Source of the DNA: a virus
DNA: 20,358 nucleotides
IMG/VR virus record: IMGVR_UViG_3300020203_000370
Span: 1 to 20,358 of that record
Direction: 5' to 3' (one strand)
This document shows positions 11,018-18,860 of this stretch, piece after piece. The stretch's first letter is position 1. The number at the start of each line of letters is the position of its first letter. Below the pieces are notes generated by a model. It had not been told where the DNA came from and made no database searches. It saw nothing but the letters and a program-made list of their open reading frames with translations. Made by a program: the position numbers and the translations under genes.

Positions 11018-12344
11018 GCGCTACCGGGACGCGCTAAACTCTCAGGGCAAGACGCGTGACTACAGCGCGCTCGTCGCCTGGCTGTCGACCTTCTACGCCT
11101 ATCAGCTCGAATGGATTCTTGAGCCCGCCCGCAAGGCGGTAGTTAACAAGAGCCGTCAGATCGGCATCAGCCATTCAACCGCCGCGGTAGGGCTCCTCTG
11201 GGGAGTCTTTCATGGCGAACACACCACGATCATTTCTAGAGGCCAGCTTGAGTCGAGCGAAGTGCTCGAGATGGCGGCCACGCATCGCAGGGTGCTTGAG
11301 GAGCTCGGCTGCTCCCTTGCCGCCAAGGATAGGAGAGACAGTGCACGATCTGTGGACTTCGTTTCTGGCGGGCGCATGTTGGCGCTTCCGAGCTCAGGCG
11401 GCCGAGGATTTGCTGGCAACCTGTTCCTTGATGAGTTCGCTTACCACGACCATCCGGATAAGGTCTGGGACGCAACGATGCCCTCCACTTCGCTCGGCAA
11501 CTTCCGAGCTCGCGTAGCTTCGACGCCCAACGGAGTCGGCAACAAGTTTCACCTTCTGTGCACGGATGCCAAGGCTGGCTCCGGCTGGAAGCACCACGAG
11601 ATTCCGCTACAACGCGCCCTCGATGATGGGTTCCGCGTCGACATGGTCGAACTTTGGACCAACGCGCTCAATGACCCGCGGTTGTTTAGTCAGCTGTACG
11701 AGTGCTCGTTTCTCGATGGCGCTCTGCAATACATCCCGACCGAGCTAGTCACCGATTCGCTCGCGGAAGACCTCGGCACGAGCGGGGCAGGCAACCTGTA
11801 CGGAGGCCTGGACATCGGCAAAGAAGTCGACCTGAGCGTGCTCTACACGGTGCGACGGGTCGGCAAAGTCTGTTGGACTCACTCGGTTGAGGTGATGAAA
11901 CGCACAGACTCCGACGAGCTCGAGGCCATGGTCGACCGGGCATTCAAGTCCGGCGTCACCAAGCTTGCGGTTGACGCGACCGGCATGGGCACGTTCCCGG
12001 CCGACCGGATGCGCAAGAAGCACGGGCACTATCGGGTCTCCCCCGTTGTGTTCACTTTGCAGAAAAAGGCCGAGCTTGCCACCAGGCTCTACACAGCTTT
12101 CGCGGAACGCGGCATCAAGCTAGCGTCCGCAGACCACTGCCTCCAGCAATCAAACCCACCACCCGGCATCGCGCTCGCTATTCGCAACGACGTTTGCTCG
12201 ATTCAGCGAATCGTCACCAGCTCCAATAACGTCACTTACGACGCGCCACGCACTCGAGAAGGCCACGCAGACCGTGCATGGGCGTTGGCTCTAGCGCTCG
12301 AAGCAGCGGCGGGCGAGCAACCACGCGGATTCGTTCCCAGCTAA
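10950..12344 (+). CDS. Terminase large subunit
   Basis: The 464-residue frame from ATG 10950 contains an ATPase and a nuclease domain. Walker A is KSRQIGIS (67-74), Walker B LFLDEF (158-163) and the coupling motif STPNG (191-195). RNase H-like nuclease acids are visible as D288 (GGLDIG), D342 (VDATGMG) and D441 (GHADRAW). The protein cuts concatemeric or host-joined DNA and drives it into the prohead through the portal. The start is uncertain: 10950 lacks a ribosome-binding site and overlaps the small-subunit gene by 68 bases; TTG 10992 would give a shorter overlap. The KSRQIGxS Walker A is of the type seen in Mu-like large terminases. Confidence 0.95.
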   Translation: MPSVQPLDSTLPSRLIPHRATIERYRDALNSQGKTRDYSALVAWLSTFYAYQLEWILEPARKAVVNKSRQIGISHSTAAVGLLWGVFHGEHTTIISRGQLESSEVLEMAATHRRVLEELGCSLAAKDRRDSARSVDFVSGGRMLALPSSGGRGFAGNLFLDEFAYHDHPDKVWDATMPSTSLGNFRARVASTPNGVGNKFHLLCTDAKAGSGWKHHEIPLQRALDDGFRVDMVELWTNALNDPRLFSQLYECSFLDGALQYIPTELVTDSLAEDLGTSGAGNLYGGLDIGKEVDLSVLYTVRRVGKVCWTHSVEVMKRTDSDELEAMVDRAFKSGVTKLAVDATGMGTFPADRMRKKHGHYRVSPVVFTLQKKAELATRLYTAFAERGIKLASADHCLQQSNPPPGIALAIRNDVCSIQRIVTSSNNVTYDAPRTREGHADRAWALALALEAAAGEQPRGFVPS

Positions 12345-12359
12345 GTTTTCTCCTCCCCG

Positions 12360-13967
12360 ATGCCCACCATTCAGCAACTCAATAGGCGCCATCCCGGCGT
12401 TAACCTAGAGCAGCTGAAGGACCTGCGTGCGCTCTACGCTGGCGGTGAATCGTTCGAGGCTCGGCTCGGCCGCTTTCTGCCGAGTCGCCCGCATGAGCCC
12501 GGTAACTTCTACGAGTTGCGGGTCAAGGAATACACCTACCGCAACTACGTGAGCCCTATCGTGGGCTTCTTTACCGCGCTGCTTTTCAGCTCGCGCCCTA
12601 ACGCTGTCGCTAGCCAAAAGGCGGACAAGGCCGTCAAGAGCGACGGCTCAGCGGTTCCCGCGGGCGACGCGGCCGTCTTCGAGGCCCCGCCATTCTATTC
12701 CGAGCTTCGTGAGGACTGCGACCGCACGGGCCGCGACCTCGATGCGTTGTTCAAGAGCACGCTCACCGACGCCATGGTTGCGGGCTACGCCTGGGTGCGC
12801 CTGCATCACGCCGGCACCGGCGATGAGCAACCGGCGAACATGGCGCAGCATGAGGCGCTCGGCCTTGACCGCGTTTGGCTCTCCAGCGTCAAGCACGAGC
12901 AGCTCCTCGATTGGGACACGGACGAGACAGGCAACCTGGCTTGGGCGCTGGTGTTCAGCTCCCAGCGACACCGCGAGAGCCTCGATTCAAGTCACGACCT
13001 AATCACCGAGACATGGGATCACATCCAGGCTGACAGGGTCGACGTCTATCAGATCACGTACCGCTCGGACAGGCGTCCAACGGCCGAAGATAACGTGCCG
13101 CTCGTTAGTTCGACGCCACATCGCTTCGGCGCCGTGCCGCTCGTTTGCTTGGAGTTACCGAGCGAGCTCTGGCTGGCATCGCACCTCAAGACGCCGCAGC
13201 TGGCGCACTTTCGACTTTCCAACGCGCAACAGTGGGGACTCTTCACGACCTGCTACGCGCAGCCGCTGTACAAGCTGCTCGACATGACTAACCCGCCTCG
13301 CATGGGCGCTGGCTACGGTCTGATGTTAGGCGCCGAAGAGTCCGTTGAGTGGTTGTCGCCGCCGACCGCGCCATATGCCGCGCTTGGTGATGCCATCAAA
13401 GAGCACAAGGATGAAATCTTCCGGGTCGCACACACGATGGCGCTCGGAGTCGAGAACAACGCCGCCTCCGTAGGGCGCAGCGGAGAGAGCAAGGCCGCCG
13501 ACGCTGAGGCAACGCGGGTTGTTCTGCTCTCGTTCTCGCGGCTCGTCAAAGAGGCAATCGAGAAGACCTACCAGCTAATCAGCGCCGCACGCGGCGACAA
13601 GTTAACATGGTCAATCGAGGGCCTAGACGACTTCGCAGCGGCTGACATCAGCGGCCTGGTCGACACTCTCGAGGTGGTTGAGAAGACGGGCGGTATCCCG
13701 TCCGACACGTTCAACACGCAGATGAAAACGCGCCTCGCCGAGAGCCTCTTGCCCGACATGGACGAGGCCACCAAGCAGATTGTGCGCGAAGAGATCAAGG
13801 CCGGCATTGCCGAGGCCAAGCTCAAGGAGGCGAAGGCCGAGAAAGAGCAGGCCGACATGATGAAGGCAGCGCTGAACAAGCCCAAGGACGGTCCGGGCGG
13901 CTCTGGCGACAAGAAACCCTTTGGTCCCCCTGGCGGCATTAAGCCCCGACCCAACATGCCCTTTTGA
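12360..13967 (+). CDS. Portal protein, 535 aa
   Basis: ATG 12360 lies 15 bases after the terminase stop; upstream is a pyrimidine tract (TTTTCTCCTCCCC) with no Shine-Dalgarno. The N-terminal part (LRALYAGGESFEARLGRFLP, then a YRNYVSPIVGFFTALLFSSR segment) matches the pattern of DUF4055-type portals. Length and location after the terminase also fit. Residues 380-480 are helical, and the C terminus has a charged coiled-coil-like stretch (AEAKLKEAKAEKEQADMMKA) and a Pro/Gly-rich tail. The portal forms the ring through which DNA enters and leaves the head. Family assignment is by eye. Confidence 0.8.
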   Translation: MPTIQQLNRRHPGVNLEQLKDLRALYAGGESFEARLGRFLPSRPHEPGNFYELRVKEYTYRNYVSPIVGFFTALLFSSRPNAVASQKADKAVKSDGSAVPAGDAAVFEAPPFYSELREDCDRTGRDLDALFKSTLTDAMVAGYAWVRLHHAGTGDEQPANMAQHEALGLDRVWLSSVKHEQLLDWDTDETGNLAWALVFSSQRHRESLDSSHDLITETWDHIQADRVDVYQITYRSDRRPTAEDNVPLVSSTPHRFGAVPLVCLELPSELWLASHLKTPQLAHFRLSNAQQWGLFTTCYAQPLYKLLDMTNPPRMGAGYGLMLGAEESVEWLSPPTAPYAALGDAIKEHKDEIFRVAHTMALGVENNAASVGRSGESKAADAEATRVVLLSFSRLVKEAIEKTYQLISAARGDKLTWSIEGLDDFAAADISGLVDTLEVVEKTGGIPSDTFNTQMKTRLAESLLPDMDEATKQIVREEIKAGIAEAKLKEAKAEKEQADMMKAALNKPKDGPGGSGDKKPFGPPGGIKPRPNMPF

Positions 13968-13972
13968 GTCCT

Positions 13973-14581
13973 ATGAAAACCGCACGACGCACGAAAACCT
14001 ATGCCGCCGCCGACGTTGCGAAGGTCAACGGGATCAAGACCTCGATTGCCACGGTGGCCGCGCCTATCACGTATCTGAAGGCGACCGATTTCAACGGGAC
14101 AGCGATCGGCGCCACCACGGGCGTACTTGATTTGCCACGCACCGTTACTATCTCGCTCTCCAGCAGCGTGGGCGCCTACGTTGCGTCCGCTATCACGCTA
14201 ACGGGTAAGCGCGGTGGCGCAACCGTAACCGAGACGCTGACGCCTCCCGATGCGAACGGAAACACCATTCTGCGCGGTACCCAAGCCTTCGACATTCTCG
14301 ACTCCGTCGCGTTCCCGGCTCAGGTCAGCACGGCCGGCGCTTTTCAGATCGGCGTACAGGACATCTGCGCTCCGTTTGCTGACAAGTTTGAGGGCGTGGA
14401 AATCGCAGCAGCCGGCACCATCAATGTGCAGTACGGCGAAGGCTCGCAAGCCATAGCGGACGCTGTGCCTGTCGCGGCTGCGCTCGTGGGTACGCCGAAG
14501 CGCTTGGGCGCGAGTCGCATCCTGACCAGCACCGCGCTTGCTGTGCCGACAACGGCCGGCGTCACCGTCTATCTAGCTTAA
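13973..14581 (+). CDS. Beta-rich probable structural protein, 202 aa
   Basis: ATG 13973 is chosen; an in-frame TTG at 13964 would overlap the portal stop (TTGA) and add three residues, as the 9930 gene does. The protein is rich in Thr, Ala, Val and Gly, with repeated strand-like segments (RTVTISLSSSVGAYVASAI, GGATVTETLTPPDANGN) and few charged residues after the N terminus, suggesting a beta-sandwich. Between portal and scaffold genes, a capsid decoration or head protein is plausible. No family is recognised. Confidence 0.6.
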   Translation: MKTARRTKTYAAADVAKVNGIKTSIATVAAPITYLKATDFNGTAIGATTGVLDLPRTVTISLSSSVGAYVASAITLTGKRGGATVTETLTPPDANGNTILRGTQAFDILDSVAFPAQVSTAGAFQIGVQDICAPFADKFEGVEIAAAGTINVQYGEGSQAIADAVPVAAALVGTPKRLGASRILTSTALAVPTTAGVTVYLA

Positions 14582-14614
14582 CTCAACCCATTCAAAGTTC
14601 CGAAACGGCCACCG

Positions 14615-14691
14615 AAGTCACGGCCCCAACAGTGACTTAGCAGCGACGATGCAACGCTGAACCAATTGCATAGCACCGGCCAACACTGGCC
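14615..14691 (+). promoter_or_regulatory. Two hairpins before the scaffold-like gene
   Basis: AAGTCAC (14615-14621) pairs perfectly with GTGACTT (14632-14638). GGCCA (14678-14682) pairs with TGGCC (14687-14691) around a 4-base loop, shortly before the AAAGGTG ribosome-binding site. No T-run follows either, so they may shape mRNA stability or translation rather than terminate. Confidence 0.4.
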
Positions 14692-14705
14692 AAAGGTGAA
14701 CGACA

Positions 14706-15440
14706 ATGCCATCCGAAAACGAGTCTCCGGACACGAACACGCCCAAATACATCACCGCGGAGGAAGTAGCTGCGATGGTGACCGGCGCAATTACCGCGCA
14801 CAGCAAGAAGCTCCAGAAGGAACTAACGGCATCAATCGAGGGCCTCAAGCTCGATGAGAAGATCGCCAACGCGCTCAAGGCAGCAGTGCCTACCGAAGCG
14901 CCCGAAGGCGAGCACAAGCCACGCACTGTTGACCCGCGCCTAGTCGCGCTGGAAGACAAGGCAAAGCAGCTCGAAGCCAGCCTGGCGAAGAGCGAGCAGG
15001 CACGCTCGGAGGCCGTGCAGCGTAGTCGCGACGAGTCAGCCCGAAGCGCTCTCAAAGCAGCTCTAAGCGCAGGCGTAGCGCCCGGAGCCACCGACATGGC
15101 AGCCAAGCTCCTGTTCGACGCTGAGAAACGCATCGGCTTCGACGAGGACGGCACGCCGTTCTTTCGCACCCGACGATCACCAGGTCACGGCATGCCCGAG
15201 GAAGACATGCAGATGCCTTTAGCGGACGGTGTGAAGCATTGGCTGCAATCCGACGACGCGAAGATCTTCGTGCCGGCCCCTGCCCCTGCGCCCGGTGCCA
15301 ACCGCGGCCAAGCGCCACGACAGCTCACTCGCGGGAGTGACGGGATGCCTCGATACGAGCAGCCCGCGACGACCGACAATGAAAAAGCCCACCGAGCCAT
15401 CGAGCGCGAAAGTGCTCTGAAAGCTCGATTCAATCTCTAA
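14706..15440 (+). CDS. Probable scaffold protein, 244 aa
   Basis: ATG 14706 has AAAGGTG upstream. The protein is polar and largely helical, with a charged coiled-coil-like region at about residues 77-125 (LVALEDKAKQLEASLAKSEQ and beyond), a Pro-rich stretch (PAPAPAPGANRG, about 193-204) and a polar C terminus. Position just before the major capsid gene, length and composition fit a head scaffold, which guides capsid assembly and is then removed. No protease catalytic motif was seen. The assignment rests on context and composition. Confidence 0.6.
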   Translation: MPSENESPDTNTPKYITAEEVAAMVTGAITAHSKKLQKELTASIEGLKLDEKIANALKAAVPTEAPEGEHKPRTVDPRLVALEDKAKQLEASLAKSEQARSEAVQRSRDESARSALKAALSAGVAPGATDMAAKLLFDAEKRIGFDEDGTPFFRTRRSPGHGMPEEDMQMPLADGVKHWLQSDDAKIFVPAPAPAPGANRGQAPRQLTRGSDGMPRYEQPATTDNEKAHRAIERESALKARFNL

Positions 15441-15451
15441 CCCAACGCACC

Positions 15452-15483
15452 GCCCGCGGTGCCCATAAAGCCCCCCCGCGGGC
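15452..15483 (+). promoter_or_regulatory. Hairpin in the leader of the capsid gene
   Basis: GCCCGCGG (15452-15459) pairs perfectly with CCGCGGGC (15476-15483) across a 16-base loop. An A-rich stretch and the AAGAAGG ribosome-binding site follow. It may protect or separate the capsid mRNA. Confidence 0.5.
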
Positions 15484-15501
15484 AGAAAAAGAAGGCCCAA
15501 C

Positions 15502-16506
15502 ATGGCTGATGCTCCCCAGACCCTATCACTCGTAGTTAACGCCCAAGAGTATCGCAGCGACGTTATTCGGCAGATCAACCGCCGAGTGACTCTGCTTAAA
15601 CTGCTTAAGATTGTCCCCGGCGCTGGCAAAAACGTTGCCTGGGTTGCCGAGGGCAGCGGCTCAATCGCAGAGAATCACATCGACGGCGCAGTAGCGGCCA
15701 ACTTCGGCAGCGACTCGCAGAACGATGCGATCCTGTCGTGGGGTCTCTATCGAGCCAACTTCCACATCACCAAGCTCGCCATGGACGCTTCCGCCGGAGC
15801 TTCTAGCCCCGAGGGTAATCGCAATCTGTGGGCACGCAACCAGGTTAACGCTTCCGCGACGCTCGCCGATCTCCTGGAGCAGGCGATGTTCACCGGAGCC
15901 GGCACCGGCACCACCATTGCTGGGCTTGACGTCGCCATCGGTGACAACAGCAACACCTACGCCACCATCGACAAGACCGCTGACACCTATTGGCAGTCAA
16001 CTGTGGTCGACCCGGGCGCCCTAACCGCTCCGACGATTGCACAGATTCGAAGTGACATCGGCGCAATCGGCGATGCATCGGGCGAAGCTCCGGATGTTGC
16101 CGTTTGCAGCACCGCGGTGTTCAACGCTGTAGCCAACCTGTTCGACGCCAACCGTCGCTACACCATGATGAACACCTCCCGTGGTCAAATCATGTTGGAC
16201 GCCGGCTTCGAAGGCATCGAGGTTGATGGTTGCATGTTCGTCAAGGCCTACAGGGCCACGGTGAACCGCATCTACTACCTCAACACCGCGAACGTGCACA
16301 TCGAATACCTGCCCGACAGCTCAATGCCTCCCGAGGTCTACAACCAAGTGGTTGCGGATGACGGTTATGGCTCCGTGCCGTTTGGTTTCAGCTACTCGAT
16401 GCTTGCGAAGCTCGGCCCGGCCGACCGCGCGCAGGTGCTCTCGACGATGCAGCTTGTGGTCAAGAAGCCCAAGAGCTGCGGCGTCCGCAAGAACGTCCAA
16501 GTCTAA
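15502..16506 (+). CDS. Major capsid protein, HK97-fold
   Basis: ATG 15502 follows AAGAAGG. The 334 residues fit an HK97-type major capsid protein without a long N-terminal delta domain. Support comes from the place after the scaffold-like gene, the size, and typical segments: an N-terminal RQINRRVTLLKLLKIVPGAG strand-helix, an acidic loop region, TGAGTGTTIAGL, ICSTAVFN-like VAVCSTAVFNAVANLFDANR, and a C-terminal VDGCMFVKAYRATVNRIYYL. The protein forms the icosahedral shell. No cleavage site or cross-linking lysine can be pointed to with confidence. Confidence 0.85.
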   Translation: MADAPQTLSLVVNAQEYRSDVIRQINRRVTLLKLLKIVPGAGKNVAWVAEGSGSIAENHIDGAVAANFGSDSQNDAILSWGLYRANFHITKLAMDASAGASSPEGNRNLWARNQVNASATLADLLEQAMFTGAGTGTTIAGLDVAIGDNSNTYATIDKTADTYWQSTVVDPGALTAPTIAQIRSDIGAIGDASGEAPDVAVCSTAVFNAVANLFDANRRYTMMNTSRGQIMLDAGFEGIEVDGCMFVKAYRATVNRIYYLNTANVHIEYLPDSSMPPEVYNQVVADDGYGSVPFGFSYSMLAKLGPADRAQVLSTMQLVVKKPKSCGVRKNVQV

Positions 16507-16525
16507 TCCGAAAGGTTGACTGAGC

Positions 16526-17056
16526 ATGGCTTTCAAAACTCGCAAAACTCCTGACGCGATGATGTTCGCTCTCGTAGCGGCTCACAATCAGCGCATCGCC
16601 GAGGGTATCAGCACGTTTTTCCACTTGGATAAAACGTCCACATCTAACTCGGCCGACTACACAGCACCCACCACCGTGGCTCTCACTGTGACGGCGGCGG
16701 CGTCAACCGACCTGGCAACATCCGTTGCTCTGGTTAACAACGCCAAGACGGTGCTAAATCTGCACTTCGCAGACACGGTCGCTCATGATTCAGCAGTCTC
16801 GGCGCAAGTCGCGACGGCTACCGCTACCGATCTCGCTACGGGTATCACGTTGGCCAACGCTCTCAAGGCGGCGTTCAACACTCACCGCTCAGCGGCGTCG
16901 GTGCACTTCACCGATGACGGCGCCAACGCCATCGCCGCTACTGATGCGTCAGATCAGGCATCGCTTAACACGCTGCTCACTGAGATAAAGGCAGACTTTA
17001 ACCTGCACTTTGCATCGGCTCCCAGCATCGCGTTCATCGATCTCGTTTCCGCATAA
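16526..17056 (+). CDS. Repeat-containing probable head protein, 176 aa
   Basis: ATG 16526 has GAAAGG upstream. The protein holds three related segments of about 25-30 residues, spaced about 40: residues 61-88 (TDLATSVALVNNAKTVLNLH), 101-129 (TDLATGITLANALKAAFNTH) and 142-166 (SDQASLNTLLTEIKADFNLH). Each ends in an N-x-H followed by further His or Asp residues. From memory, similar TDLA..LAN.LK..FN.H segments occur in structural proteins of other phages. Immediately after the capsid gene, a decoration or head-surface role is likely. Whether the His residues bind metal is open. Confidence 0.6.
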   Translation: MAFKTRKTPDAMMFALVAAHNQRIAEGISTFFHLDKTSTSNSADYTAPTTVALTVTAAASTDLATSVALVNNAKTVLNLHFADTVAHDSAVSAQVATATATDLATGITLANALKAAFNTHRSAASVHFTDDGANAIAATDASDQASLNTLLTEIKADFNLHFASAPSIAFIDLVSA

Positions 17057-17073
17057 ACCCTCGAAAGAACCTC

Positions 17074-17562
17074 ATGCCCACACTCTACAACCAAACTAAA
17101 CGAGCCTTAAGTTTCGAGCTCGGTGCGAAGACGTTCGCTTGTGACGCATGGGGCTCTGTCGATGTCCCCGGCAAGCTGGTGGAGGTCGCTATGGCCTACG
17201 GCTTGCCTTTGGGCACGGTACCGGTAGCGCCTGAGACTCGCGCCAAGTATCAGGTGCAGGCCGAGCAAGAGGCGACGCGCGACGAGCAGCTGAGCGCACT
17301 CCGTGAACAGATTGCGGATGCGCAAGCCTCCGAGCGAGCGGCCAAGGAAAAGCTCGATGAGACTCACGAGGAACTCAGCAAGATGAACACAAAAGTTCAG
17401 GAGTCTCTTGCGAGAAACGCCGAGCTTGAGCGCTTCCTGGAGTCGGCACTCGATGACAAGAAAGCCGCCGAAGACTTGCTTGCCGACACGGCTAAGCAGG
17501 CGACGATCGCCGAAGAGCGGGCAATCAAGTCAGAAGCCGTGAATCAGAAGCGCTCTAAATAA
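17074..17562 (+). CDS. Hypothetical protein with coiled coil, 162 aa
   Basis: ATG 17074 has GAAAGAACC upstream. Residues 1-60 form a compact beta-rich part (YNQTKRALSFELGAKTFACD); residues 65-155 are one long, charged, heptad-patterned helix (LREQIADAQASERAAKEKLD and beyond). This build suits an assembly or connector protein of the head, but no family is recognised. Six bases separate its stop from the next start. Confidence 0.55.
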   Translation: MPTLYNQTKRALSFELGAKTFACDAWGSVDVPGKLVEVAMAYGLPLGTVPVAPETRAKYQVQAEQEATRDEQLSALREQIADAQASERAAKEKLDETHEELSKMNTKVQESLARNAELERFLESALDDKKAAEDLLADTAKQATIAEERAIKSEAVNQKRSK

Positions 17563-17568
17563 TCGGCC

Positions 17569-17979
17569 ATGGCACTTACCGCTGCGCAGAAGAAAGACGT
17601 GCGCAAGTACCTCGGCGTAGCGTTTGGCTTTTTCGACAAGAACACGCGCCTAGAGTCAATGCTCGACAAGGTCGGCGCAGATGCAACCGACCAAGCAGAG
17701 CTGGCTCTGTGGCTCTCCGAGCTGACGCTGATTGATACGGCGTTGGCGACGACAGCGACATCAGGGTCCTATTCCTACGGGCCCCTAAAGAAGGTCGATG
17801 AGGTCGAATTTTACGACTCGGCCGGCTCGTCTGGCTCCGAATCACGGGTGAGCGCTATCGCTCGTGGGCGCATGTTGATCAAGCGCATCGCGCGAGCCCT
17901 TGGCGTTGACGAGTATCTGCCCAACGGTGACTACTTCGGTGACACTCGGGACCTATCGGTAGCGCTGAGGCTCGGCTGA
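17569..17979 (+). CDS. Head-tail connector-like protein, 136 aa
   Basis: ATG 17569 follows the previous stop by six bases. The N-terminal MALTAAQKKDVRKYLGVAFG and the helical body with IARGRMLIKRIARALGV at about residues 99-115 resemble small head-completion/connector proteins that sit under the portal in long-tailed phages. Length and place after the capsid genes fit. The TGA at 17977-17979 overlaps a CTG at 17976 that probably begins the next gene. The assignment is by pattern only. Confidence 0.6.
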   Translation: MALTAAQKKDVRKYLGVAFGFFDKNTRLESMLDKVGADATDQAELALWLSELTLIDTALATTATSGSYSYGPLKKVDEVEFYDSAGSSGSESRVSAIARGRMLIKRIARALGVDEYLPNGDYFGDTRDLSVALRLG

Positions 17980-18407
17980 GCCCTTCTGCCCAGCCGCCAT
18001 TCCCGGCGGCCCTGAAGCTCTCAAGCAAGCATCACCGCATTGTCTTGGTTGGCGGTCCCCACACGGGCAAAACAACGCTAGCGCGGCAACTAGCAGCCCT
18101 GACGGGGCGGCGGTTGATTAGCTCGGACGATATTCAGCATCTGGGCTGGTCCGAGTCGTCACAACACCTCGCGGACATGATGGCGGACGCTGGCCCTTGG
18201 ATAATCGAGGGCGTCCAGGCGGCGCGCGCCATGCGTAAATGGGTCGCGGTCCGTAACGACGCGCCCGCTGACTTAGTCATCTATCGCCACCAAACTTTTG
18301 GACCTCTCAAGCCCGGCCACGTCTCGATGGGCAAGGGCGTGCGGACGGTCATGCAGGAGATCCATCCGGCGCTAATTCGCGCGGGTGTTGAACTCGTCCA
18401 GGTTTAA
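17976..18407 (+). CDS. P-loop kinase-like NTPase, apparent CTG start
   Basis: The frame has no ATG or GTG upstream of the Walker A motif: an in-frame TGA lies at 17940-17942. TTG 18045 would remove the first beta-strand (HRIVLVGG). CTG 17976 overlaps the previous stop (CTGA), has GAGG at 17967-17970, and gives 143 residues with an intact fold. Residues 28-37 (GGPHTGKTT with flanks) are Walker A; RRLISSDDIQHLGW and GPWIIEGVQAARAMRKWV follow as in adenylate-kinase-like or AAA_33-type small kinases. Such proteins phosphorylate nucleotides, sugars or polynucleotides; the substrate is unknown. A metabolic-looking gene amid head-tail genes is unusual. Confidence 0.7.
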   Translation: MSPSAQPPFPAALKLSSKHHRIVLVGGPHTGKTTLARQLAALTGRRLISSDDIQHLGWSESSQHLADMMADAGPWIIEGVQAARAMRKWVAVRNDAPADLVIYRHQTFGPLKPGHVSMGKGVRTVMQEIHPALIRAGVELVQV

Positions 18408-18410
18408 CAA

Positions 18411-18860
18411 ATGACCCTCGCATCCGACCTCCTCAGCATCGTCAATCGCGTGCGAGCGATCCCCGGGCAGCTCGGCTTGCGGCCCTACGCGGTCACGGTA
18501 TCGGTTCGCTCTCTCTCTGGCGCTTACGGCCTCGAAGGCGACGCGGGCACGGTCACCACTTCTATTCTCGAGCACGGTGGGTTCGCACCGAAGCTTCGGT
18601 TCCTGAACGATGAGCAATTAACTCTCGGCGGCATGCCGAAGGGCACCATCGAACTGGGGCCTATCACGCCGGCCTTCACGGGCGGCGGCACGCTCCTCGC
18701 TGCACTCACGGGCTCAGCGACCGAGACGGGCGAGCTTCTGCACTTCACCGTCACAGGCCCCGAGTTCCCCGCGGGCGCGCTCTATCGGCTCACGAGCGTC
18801 AAGAGTGACCAGGCGCTGCACTACACTCTGACACTGTCCCCAATCGCGGCGGACTCGTGA
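18411..18860 (+). CDS. Probable neck or tail protein, 149 aa
   Basis: ATG 18411 begins four bases after the previous stop. A short N-terminal helix (LLSIVNRVRAIPGQLGL) is followed by beta-rich sequence: YAVTVSVRSLSGAYGLEGDA, then KLRFLNDEQLTLGG and LHFTVTGPEF. From memory, similar SGxxGLG-type segments occur in minor head or neck proteins of other phages. Order between connector-like and HK97-gp10-like genes supports a head-tail joining role. The stop overlaps the next GTG by four bases. Confidence 0.55.
   Translation: MTLASDLLSIVNRVRAIPGQLGLRPYAVTVSVRSLSGAYGLEGDAGTVTTSILEHGGFAPKLRFLNDEQLTLGGMPKGTIELGPITPAFTGGGTLLAALTGSATETGELLHFTVTGPEFPAGALYRLTSVKSDQALHYTLTLSPIAADS

Noticed and set aside
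14618-15169. 183-residue minus-strand frame opposite the scaffold-like gene
   Set aside because: Ser/Ala/Leu-rich shadow of a helical plus-strand protein; no start signal.
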